21,079 nt of DNA. Source: CAJBLF01 sp964545415. GTDB lineage: Bacteria; Patescibacteriota; Gracilibacteria; Absconditabacterales; Absconditicoccaceae. This document shows, piece after piece, positions 5,435 through 12,181 of the stretch. The stretch's first letter is position 1, and every line of letters begins with the position of its first letter. The notes under the pieces are model-generated. The model was not told the origin of the DNA. It ran no database searches and worked only from the letters and a program-made list of their open reading frames with translations. The stretch is taken from contig CAZJFP010000019.1 of the NCBI GenBank assembly GCA_964545415.1, positions 1-21,079 of the forward strand, read 5' to 3'. Both the position numbers and the translations under genes were made by a program.

Positions 5435-5929
5435 ATGAATCCTCTTCAAAAGACGGTCTTGATGCTATTGCGTATGCACAATCCGAAAGTGTTCGGAGAT
5501 GCTATGTTGCTTGAAGACAAAGACTTTCGCTACAGATTCACTGAATACAATGCCATTACGGGAAGGAACCTCCGGATAGCTAATGATGCACATGACAATA
5601 CGGTATTGCTCTGGACATCGAGTACGGGAGCGACTATCGCCTGTCCGGTCACGAAAGCAGCGTTTATGTTTTCTATGGTCGGCGTGTGGAAAGATGGATA
5701 TATCAAAGATATGTATCTGTATTTCCATCGTGATTGTACCAAGATCACCATCGTCACCGAAGAAGTCGCCCAGAACAAGACCCTGCTGAAGATGCTGGAT
5801 CGAGGAAATGAATGGTATTTCAGATGAGTAGGTACACCCTATGTTACCCTTCGCGTCTCTGCGAAGGTTTTTTTGTTGTTGAAAAATCGATGTGCTTATA
5901 TACACTGAGCATACGCTTTTATCTGATAA
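5435..5929 (+). CDS. Unknown protein, 130 aa to its first UGA, 164 aa if that UGA is glycine
   Basis: The frame opens at ATG 5435 behind a good promoter. It meets UGA at 5825-5827 after GNEWYFR, and with code 25 continues to TAA at 5927-5929. The extension would be read from a perfect intrinsic terminator (5848-5874) and the next promoter, so the functional end is probably the UGA at 5827. In that case either UGA acts as a stop here or a one-base change has removed a TAG that sits two bases out of frame (5829-5831). The seven glycines of the body are never UGA. The core NTVLLWTSSTGATIACPV faintly resembles the preceding protein. Family not recognised. Confidence 0.6.
5848..5874 (+). terminator. 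Intrinsic terminator after the gene at 5435
   Basis: CCTTCGC-GTCTCT-GCGAAGG perfect 7-bp stem, then seven T. It lies inside the code-25 extension of the upstream gene. Confidence 0.88.
5879..5906 (+). promoter_or_regulatory. Promoter for the membrane protein at 5938
   Basis: TTGAAA (5879-5884), a 16-bp spacer and TACACT (5901-5906), immediately after a terminator. A TATACA two bases earlier is an alternative -10. Confidence 0.5.
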
Positions 5930-5937
5930 TGCTCAGC

Positions 5938-6141
5938 ATGTTCAACCGAGTCTCAGACGCCCTCTATCGGACCGTAGGCAAACTCGTCACCCTCGCTGCC
6001 ATCATTGCCGGTATTGCGTTCGTCTTCCGATTTATCAAGCAATTGCTGCAGGATATGATGCGAGAGAAAAAAGTAAAGAAGATGATCAGATATTATTTCA
6101 GGGAGAAGAAAAGGCAGGAGGAAAACAATACTGGTCTATAA
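5938..6141 (+). CDS. 67-aa single-pass membrane protein, near copy of the protein at 556
   Basis: The start MFNRVSDALYRTVGK, the membrane segment (LVTLAAIIAGIAFVFRF) and the basic tail match the 556-750 protein nearly residue for residue; the C-terminal ends differ. The shared start fixes ATG 5938 against longer upstream starts in the same frame. DNA is also very similar from the ATG onward but not before it, so the copied unit is the coding region itself. Stop is TAA. The next gene also begins with a membrane segment and lies 57 bp downstream, so the two may form a small operon. Function is unknown. Confidence 0.78.
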   Translation: MFNRVSDALYRTVGKLVTLAAIIAGIAFVFRFIKQLLQDMMREKKVKKMIRYYFREKKRQEENNTGL

Positions 6142-6198
6142 ACGTCAAAAATGAAGTCTGATAAAATCTTTTTATCTGTATGATCTGAAAAAAACAGC

Positions 6199-6705
6199 AT
6201 GGACAAAAATACGGTATTGATATTCTTTGGAAGTACTATAGCGTTGATAGCAGGAATTTGGTTGTTAGTGCGTTATCTTAGAAATAGCAAAGGTACGATC
6301 ACGCTTCATATCAATGATGTATTTGCCTATAGTCAGCCGATTACCGGGAGTTTTGATTTTTTAGCAAAAAAGGAGATAGAAGCGAACGATATCATTTGTG
6401 AGCTCTATGGTTATGTTATGACGTTTATATATAACAAAAATACGAAAAATTACGATTCCCAAAATGTGCAATTTCATTATGATAAGGTCGTTATAGAACC
6501 GCAAGCGATGACCTATCCTATAGGATTCCAAAAAAATTATAGCTTTAGTATCGCTACACCACCTGTTTTTCCTCAGCATATCATCAAACAGAGAACATTT
6601 TCGAATAATTTCTATACATCGTCTAATTTGGACTGGTATCTCAAGATTACCATTGAAGCTAAATGATTGGATATTGTCAAACAACAACAAATCTTCATCA
6701 ACTAA
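6199..6705 (+). CDS. Membrane-anchored protein, possibly arrestin/Spo0M-like fold
   Basis: The N-terminus has a short lead and one membrane segment (VLIFFGSTIALIAGIWLLV, residues 6-24). A beta-rich outer domain of about 130 residues follows, with GSFDFLAKKEIEANDIICEL-type strands. That pattern resembles arrestin-like or Spo0M proteins, but I see it only as general strand spacing, so the fold is a guess. The frame meets UGA at 6664 after TIEAK and, read as Gly, ends 13 codons later at TAA (6703-6705). Its six other glycines are not UGA, so the original end may have been the UGA. About 168 aa with the extension. Confidence 0.6.
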
Positions 6706-6741
6706 ATGTAGCCTACAACATTTACCATTAATGTGTTTGTA

Positions 6742-6933
6742 ATGCTCAAGACATATCGTACATTAGAGGAAATAACTTCGATCTTCGGAATCACCTTGCA
6801 GGTGGCGAGGAAGATTATCAAAAAGCACAGAGTCGACACATTCACGAGCAAAGGCCTCAAAATCAACGCCAAGGATTTCAACAAAGCATACACCAAATAC
6901 TACAATCCCTCACTCTTCAGGACATGAAAATAA
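6742..6933 (+). CDS. Small helix-turn-helix protein (63 aa)
   Basis: Residues 4-45 read as a compact DNA-binding domain of the excisionase/MerR-like kind: YRTLEEITSIFGITLQVARK, then IIKKHRVDTFTSKGLKINAK with a wing-like turn and a final helix. ATG 6742 is chosen over the GTG three codons upstream. UGA at 6925 after LFRT, read as Gly, is followed by Lys and TAA (6931-6933). It stands between an unknown membrane protein and a small acidic protein. It could act as a small regulator or an excision helper, but no target or integrase is visible. Confidence 0.6.
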
Positions 6934-6956
6934 TTTTATTCTGAACTTCATCACGC

Positions 6957-7130
6957 ATGACCTTCACCGAAAGCTATGCTCGCTATCTCTATGATATTTC
7001 TTTGCATCACCCTATTTTTGAAATAAAGGATGATGATACTGACGATGATGACGATGAAGATTATGATGAAGACATGGATGAAATAGATAGAGAAGAAGAG
7101 GAGGAAGACGATGAAGTGTTGCTTATCTAG
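6957..7130 (+). CDS. 57-aa extremely acidic small protein
   Basis: ATG to TAG encodes an ordinary first third (MTFTESYARYLYDISLHHPI) followed by a tail made almost wholly of Asp and Glu (about residues 25-52). It ends VLLI. The low-complexity tail could bind metal, RNA-binding proteins or a toxin by mimicking nucleic acid, but nothing shows which. No Shine-Dalgarno is visible. It begins 23 bp after the HTH gene in the same direction, so cotranscription is plausible, and a new promoter (7136) starts right after its stop. Confidence 0.5.
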   Translation: MTFTESYARYLYDISLHHPIFEIKDDDTDDDDDEDYDEDMDEIDREEEEEDDEVLLI

Positions 7131-7135
7131 ACCTC

Positions 7136-7229
7136 TTGAAATCTTCAGCTAAATTGCTACAATTCTTTTGTTGCCACACAGTACAGACATAAGGGATGAG
7201 ATGCTAAACGTGTTTTAGTGTCTTTTTTT
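7136..7229 (+). ncRNA. Promoter-terminator unit, copy A (candidate small RNA or attenuated leader)
   Basis: TTGAAA (7136-7141), a 16-bp spacer and TACAAT (7158-7163). About 35 bp on lies a hairpin AGATGCT...AGTGTCT (7199-7205 with 7217-7223, two G-U pairs) running into seven T. A second copy is at 18250-18341. Shared blocks are TACAATTC, GTTGCCA, AGG.ATGAGATGCT and TCTTTTTTTGTAT. The 3' arm differs (AGTGTCT against AGCATCT) but both still pair. The transcript would be about 55-60 nt. No ORF is conserved between copies. Here no gene follows directly; 7230-7259 shows nothing. Confidence 0.5.
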
Positions 7230-7259
7230 GTATGATGGCAGATTGAGTAATTGAGCAAA

Positions 7260-7370
7260 CAACCTCCTCTTCGTCTTTTGGCGAACAACCTCACCCCACC
7301 TCTCCTATCAGAGAGGAGTGTGATTTTACTGAGGTCTCCTCTGATAGGAGGAGAAACGAAGAGGAGGTTG
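7260..7370 (+). repeat. Dispersed palindromic element, copy 2 (complete)
   Basis: Outer arms CAACCTCCTCTTCG and CGAAGAGGAGGTTG are perfect over 14 bp; inner arms CTCCTATCAGAG and CTCTGATAGGAG pair inside. The flank GAGTAA.TGAGCAAA on the left and the A-rich tract with ATAAAATTT on the right are shared with other copies. The DUF559 frame downstream stays open back through this element. Confidence 0.85.
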
Positions 7371-7384
7371 AAAAAAAAGAAAAG

Positions 7385-7762
7385 ATAAAATTTATCCAAT
7401 ACAATCGCGCCTATATAGACTACGCGAGAGAGAATAGAAAAGTCTCCACAAAAGTAGAGAGGATTTTTTGGTGGATGGTAAAAGATAGGAGATTGTTTGG
7501 TTATAAGTTCAGAAGACAGAAAGTGATTTGATCATTCATTCTTGATTTCTATTGTCCCGAACTGCTTTTGTGAATAGAACTCGATGGGTGATATCATAAT
7601 GATAGCGTTGATTATGATAAATGTAGAGATGCTCAGATCTACAAGAAGGGTGTGCTCGTGATCAGATTTAGAAACGAGGATATAGAGAAGAATCTTGAAT
7701 GAGTCATCAGTGAATTGGAAGAAATAGTGAGAGAAAGAAAAATCATAATTCGTAATTTTTAA
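7385..7762 (+). CDS. DUF559 (Vsr-like) endonuclease-family protein
   Basis: With UGA as Gly the frame gives a full DUF559 domain: LFGYKFRRQKVIGSFILDFY, then CPELLLGIELDGGYHNDSVD, YDKCRDAQIYKKGVLVIRFR and NEDIEKNLEGVI. DUF559 has the PD-(D/E)XK fold of very-short-patch repair and related nucleases; the Asp of DFYCPE and the Glu of IELDGG fit the active site. Four glycines are UGA. The start is unsettled: no ATG, GTG or TTG occurs in frame near the expected N-terminus. ATA 7385 is a placeholder and the frame stays open into the palindromic element. Either a rare start codon is used or the element displaced the native start. ComM follows 22 bp downstream. Confidence 0.8.
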
Positions 7763-7784
7763 TTTTACATTTTAAATTCAATTA

Positions 7785-9329
7785 ATGATCCAAAAAGTGA
7801 AAACCTATGCGAACGTCGGACTTGAAGGCTACGAGATCATCATCGAAGCGGATTCAAGCAAATCGCTGCCGACGATTGAAATCGTATGACTGCCCGACAC
7901 TGCAATCAAAGAGTCCAAAGAGCGCTTAAAAGCGACGTTTCGCAATGTTGCCATAGAATTGCCTAAGAGAAAAATTGTACTGAATCTCTCTCCTTCCGAT
8001 ATCAGAAAAGTCGGGACAAGTTTCGATCTGCCTATGGCGGTAGCTATTTTGCTGTTGATCTACGAGAACAATATTTCGCTCAAGGTGGATGATTTTCTGT
8101 TCTTCTGAGAGCTGGGATTGGACGGTAGCGTCAAAAGAGTTAACGGATTATTACCTTCTGTCATCAGCGCGATGCAGCATGGATACAAGCATTTCTTCGT
8201 GCCGGAGGAGAATGTCTACGAATTGGAATACGTCCCGGGGATCACGATCTATCCGTTGAAGATGTTCAGTGAGATTGTGGAATATTTTGTCTATGGAAAA
8301 AATTTTACTCCGATCGACCAAGCCAAAGATATCGAAATGTTATATCAAGAAGGCAAAGAGCATGACGTCGATTTCGCACAGATCAAGTGACATTTGCTCG
8401 CCAAGAGAGCGCTCGCGATCGCGGCTGCAGGTTTCCACAATATCCTCATGGTGGGAGCTCCTTGAAGTTGAAAAACATTACTGAGCAAAGCATTGCCGAG
8501 CATTCTACCACCGTTAGGATTCGAAGAGATCTTAGAAGTTTCACAAATATATTCCGTCGTTGGTAAACTGAACAAGGAGTTACCGCTTATCACCAGAAGG
8601 CCATTCCGTCAGGTGCATCACACGGCCTCTAAGATTTCCATTACCTGATGATGAAGTCGTCTCACGCCGGGAGAGATTTCGCTCGCGCACAAGTGAATCT
8701 TATTCTTCGACGAGTTGACCGAGTTTCCGCGCGAGGTGCTCGAAGTCCTTCGTCAGCCGCTGGAAGACAAGAGTGTCGTCATCTCGCGCGTCTCATGAAC
8801 TATCCAATATCCGGCCAATTTTATGTTCGTCGCGGCGATGAATCCGTGCATATGCGGCTACTACAAAGATCGTGAAAAAGCTTGCAGCTGTTCACATATG
8901 GATATCAAAAGATATCAGGCGAAGATTTCCGGACCGCTCTTGGACCGCATCGATATGGTGCTCGAAATACCGCGTGAGGATATAGAAAAAGTCCTCGACA
9001 ATATCAAAGGCGAAAGTTCAGCGACCATCCGCGACAAAGTCATCAATGCACGAAAAATCCAACAACAAAGATTCCTCTGAATGTCGATCACGTCCAATGC
9101 TCAGATCACGTCGAAACATATCGATGAATTGATTCCGCTCACCGACGACTGTAAAAATTTCTTAGCCGAGGCAGCGAGGAAGCTGACGTTATCTACTAGA
9201 GTCGTTCATCGCACTATCAAGCTAGCGAGGACGATAGCCGACATCCAAGGAGAAGAAACAGTCGCGGTGAAACATTTAGCGGAGGCACTGCAGTACAGGA
9301 GCAAGACGATGTTCGTAGAGTCAGAGTAA
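7785..9329 (+). CDS. comM: ComM/YifB-family AAA+ (Mg-chelatase-like) helicase
   Basis: The 514-aa protein has the usual order. An N-terminal S5-like domain (VKTYANVGLEGYEIIIEAD, IVGLPDTAIKESKER, KRKIVLNLSPSDIRKVG) is followed by a Mg-chelatase AAA+ domain with Walker A GAPGSGKT (around residue 228), SITGGGSRLTPGEISLAHKG and Walker B ILFFDEL. The sensor region FVAAMNPCICGYY and the C-terminal lid complete it. ComM works as a hexameric branch-migration helicase that helps integrate DNA taken up by natural transformation. Eleven glycines are UGA, including both variable Walker A glycines and three in a row in SIT-GGG-S. Stop is TAA. The pair with the upstream DUF559 nuclease is enclosed by inverted palindromic elements. 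Confidence 0.95.
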
Positions 9330-9338
9330 CTGAGCAAA

Positions 9339-9446
9339 CAACCTCCTCTTCGTTTCTCCTCCTGTCAGAGGAGAACTCAGCAGACACTCCTCTCTGACAG
9401 GAGAGGTGGGGTGAGGTTGTTCGCCAAAAAGTCGAAGAGGAGGTTG
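9339..9446 (-). repeat. Dispersed palindromic element, copy 3 (inverted)
   Basis: The reverse complement of this segment matches copy 2 at 7260-7370, with the same 14-bp outer arms and the HHPTS-type CACCCCACCTC block. The left flank GAGTAACTGAGCAAA and the right A-rich tract with ATAAAATTT are nonetheless in the same orientation as at copy 2. It begins 9 bp after the comM stop and may serve as its terminator. Confidence 0.85.
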
Positions 9447-9493
9447 TAAAAAAAAGAAAATAAAATTTCAAATTGTTTATATCCGGAGTAACA

Positions 9494-9521
9494 TTGAAAT
9501 TCACTAGGAAATCATTATGAT
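9494..9521 (+). promoter_or_regulatory. Promoter of gpmI
   Basis: TTGAAA (9494-9499), a 16-bp spacer and TATGAT (9516-9521), 35 bp before the start codon. Confidence 0.6.
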
Positions 9522-9556
9522 ATCAGATACGAATTTACCTTTGTTACCTTATTGCT

Positions 9557-11086
9557 ATGAAAAAACTCGCATTGCTCATCCTCGATGGTTTCGGTATCAA
9601 CACAAAAGATCCTAAGCACAACGGTATCATCCAGGCTAATTCTCCGATATTCAAAAAACTATTTTCTGAACCATACGCTTCACTTGATGCTTGCGGCAGA
9701 GCGGTAGGACTTCCCGAGGGACAGATGGGAAATTCCGAAGTCGGTCACATGACCATCGGTTCCGGAAGAATCATTAAACAGAATCTCGTCGAAATAGACG
9801 ATATATTGGACGACGGATCGTTCGCGAAATTATCTGAGTTCACAGCATGAATCGAACACTGCAAAAAAAACAATTCCGTACTTCATTTACTCCAATTGTT
9901 CGGTCCTGGCGGTGTACATGCGATGGACACGCATTTGGCAAAAATATTAAAAATAATCCCCAACGATATTACGGTAGCGCTCCATCTCTTCTGAGACGGA
10001 CGTGATCTTGATCCAAAATCTGCGTATGATCTCATGGTCAAATTCGAAAAATTTTTGGAAAAATATCCCAACGTCCATATCTCATCATTGGCGTGAAGGT
10101 ATTATGGTATGGATAGGGACAACAACCGGGAAAGGATTCAGAAATCCTATGATGAAATAGCATTCTCTCAGATGCAGACCAGCGACACACCGAGCGAATA
10201 TATCGCGAAACAATACGAGCAAGGCATCACGGACGAATTCATCAAGCCGGTTAGCTTCGTGGGTGGAGAACAGATAGAGAGCGGCGACGCCGTCTTCCAT
10301 CTCAACTTCCGTTCTGATAGAGCGAGACAGATGACGCAGGCGATCATGGTTTCTATGAACAAAAAGACCGCTGACCTGTATCCGACACGAGACAAAAATT
10401 TCATGACCAAACCGCTCAAGGACATCTATTTTGTTGCGATGACCAAATACTACAAAGAATATGAAGGCAACCTGTTCATCAAACCGATGGAGATAACCAA
10501 TACGTTATCTGAAACGCTTTCACACAATGAGCTCCGTCAATTACATCTCGCGGAGACGGAAAAATTCGCTCACGTCACCAAATTCTTCAATGGCGACAAA
10601 CAAATCGTCCGAGACGGTGAAAAAGATATCTTAGTTCCTTCGCACAAAGTAGCGACGTACGATTTAGATCCCGAGATGTCCGCGCAGGAGATCTACGACG
10701 AATTCATCGCGAAGGCGAACGATTTCGATTTCATCGTGACCAACTTCGCCAACGGCGATATGGTAGGTCATACCGGCAAGATGGATGCGGTTATTACCGC
10801 CATCAAAAAACTTGATACTATCGTATGAGATATCATCGCGTTCTGTGACAAGAACGATTTCGAATTATTAATCACTGCTGATCACGGCAATAGCGATGAT
10901 ATGGGTACGCCGGAGGCGCCGATGACCGCGCATAGCATGAATCCTGTGCCGTTGCGATATATCCAATGATGAAATGTCCAAATGCTTAAACGTACAAATG
11001 GAGGTCTCTCCGATATTGCACCGACCGTACTGAAACTTATGGGACTTGAAGTGCCGAAAGAAATGACAGGCACGCCATTGGCCTAA
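9557..11086 (+). CDS. gpmI: 2,3-bisphosphoglycerate-independent phosphoglycerate mutase
   Basis: The 509-aa length is normal for GpmI, which interconverts 3- and 2-phosphoglycerate in glycolysis through a phosphoserine and two metals. Visible motifs in order: LLILDGFGI with the first metal Asp, MGNSEVGHM with the catalytic Ser, FGPGGVHAMDTH, LFGDGRDLDP, LAGRYYGMDRD, FRSDRARQMTQ, FANGDMVGHTGKMDA, LLITADHGNSDDM and TAHSMNPVP with the last metal ligands. Six glycines are UGA, including two in a row at IQ-GG-N. Standard-code reading would split it into several pieces. ATG 9557 begins MKKLALLILDGFG, as in the family. Stop is TAA. Confidence 0.96.
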
Positions 11087-11138
11087 CATACCAAACAAAA
11101 ACATAACCGTACAAACTATTTATCTTCTTATCTGATAG

Positions 11139-11819
11139 ATGAAAAAACGGTTAGCATGATTGACGCTTACAGCAGGGATGTTAGCTACTCCTCAGTTCAC
11201 GAATGATACGGATGCGAATACAACTTCCAGCACAAATGATATGCCAAAAAAGGAAACAGTCATGAAACACGTGAAAAACGATGTGCTGTTTACCATCGAT
11301 GACGGACCGAGCAAATACATGATAGATATAGCCAAGACATTGGACGATCATCAGTATAGATGAATTTTCTATATCGTGACCGCAGGCGTGACGGAAAATA
11401 CTAGGCAAAGCGTGGTGAAAGTCCTCAAGATGTGACATCATGTCTGAAATCATAGTACTTCTCATCCTAATTTTCATAGGCTTACTATGGGTCAAGCAAA
11501 ACGCGAGATTCTGACTGCAGATTCTGTTATCGAGTCCCTCTATAAAGAAGCTGACATCCCTCGAGAAAAAAAATATATCAGATACCCGTACGGCAATCAA
11601 CCTCCCAAATATTACAGGAAGGAGTTCGATGCTTTCCTCGATTCGCTTGGCTATGAGACTCCTATGTTCCGGCATCAGGATGTCGATCTTCGGGATTGTG
11701 CACGTGTCCCAAAAGATGAGGATATCGCAAGGATGAAACTAGGAGATACGATACTGCTTCATGAAAGATCATGGACACCACAGACGATAGAAAAGATCGT
11801 CAAAAATATCCACCCATAA
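11139..11819 (+). CDS. Exported polysaccharide deacetylase (NodB/CE4 family)
   Basis: The N-terminus MKKRLAGLTLTAGMLATPQF looks like a signal peptide, followed by a Thr/Ser/Asn-rich linker. The NodB domain begins near residue 48 with FTIDDGPS (motif 1, catalytic and metal Asp). GNHSTSHPN is motif 2 with the two metal histidines, and RYPYGNQP is motif 3. LLHERSW near the end gives the final His motif. Such enzymes remove acetyl groups from peptidoglycan or other cell-surface glycans, often giving lysozyme resistance. Four glycines are UGA, one of them in GNH. It starts 52 bp after gpmI with no clear promoter between, so cotranscription is possible. Stop is TAA. Confidence 0.9.
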
Positions 11820-11892
11820 GACTCTGTTAAGGTGGTATAAAAATTTTTCGCTATTTTCTTGTCACAAAGTGTCTACTTCTTCATATAGATAT

Positions 11893-12024
11893 ATGAAAGC
11901 GTTTTATTTTGATTTTTCTCCGCAGCCGATGAAAACAACATATTTGAATGTGATGATTTCATTTGCACCAGATACCGTGGCTTGATACCAACCGGAGATA
12001 TATTTTACCATGACACAACAGTAA
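11893..12024 (+). CDS. 43-codon leader ORF upstream of the ABC exporter
   Basis: ATG 11893 (alternative ATG 11929 in the same frame) to TAA 12022-12024. The reading contains one UGA at 11983-11985 (TVA-G-YQP). The ORF runs through the first arm of the antiterminator at 11975-11987 and stops 14 bases before its second arm. A weak promoter-like TTGTCA lies at 11859-11864 with AT-rich -10 candidates at 11881-11889, so the transcript may have almost no 5' UTR. Its position is that of a regulatory leader peptide. The sequence is not recognised and translation is not proven. Confidence 0.4.
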
Positions 12025-12077
12025 ATATATACACATGATATCAAGCTACGGAACAGAAAAAATCCGTAGCTTTTTTT
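11975..12077 (+). promoter_or_regulatory. Transcription attenuator of the ABC exporter (antiterminator/terminator switch)
   Basis: Arm 1 CCGTGGCTTGATA (11975-11987) pairs with arm 2 TATCAAGCTACGG (12039-12051). Arm 2 is also the 5' strand of the terminator formed with 12063-12072. The two structures exclude each other. Between arms 1 and 2 lies another hairpin (11998-12008 with 12021-12030). If ribosomes cover arm 1 the terminator forms; if they stall earlier or are absent, arm 1 pairs with arm 2 and transcription continues. A ligand-binding riboswitch with arm 1/arm 2 as P1 is the alternative; I recognise no known class. Confidence 0.6.
12043..12077 (+). terminator. Intrinsic terminator of the attenuator
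   Basis: AAGCTACGGA (12043-12052) and TCCGTAGCTT (12063-12072) form a perfect 10-bp stem followed by a T-run to 12077. Confidence 0.85.
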
Positions 12078-12181
12078 GTTTCGAACGTCAATCCCTGCTT
12101 CAGCAGGGTTGGCCGAGAGAACAATGCCGCACAAGCGGCGATATAGCTGCAAACGCTGCTTTATTATTTCACCCTACTACC
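12078..12181 (+). other. 5' leader after the attenuator with two hairpins
   Basis: CCCTGC-TTCA-GCAGGG (12093-12108) and GCCGC-ACAA-GCGGC (12126-12139) are perfect short hairpins between the attenuator and the ABC start codon. They may shape translation initiation. No tRNA cloverleaf can be folded by eye. No obvious Shine-Dalgarno stands before ATG 12182. Confidence 0.5.

Noticed and set aside
7785..9329. Reading comM, gpmI, the ABC gene and others as pseudogenes full of stop codons
   Set aside because: All interruptions are UGA, at positions where the families have glycine; no UAA, UAG or frameshift interrupts them.
11160..11819. Two separate proteins at the deacetylase locus
   Set aside because: UGA as Gly joins them into one NodB domain with all motifs in order.
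12077..12140. tRNA-like sequence (TTCGAA followed by two hairpins)
   Set aside because: No acceptor stem or D-arm can be paired by eye, and the hairpins have the wrong lengths and spacing.
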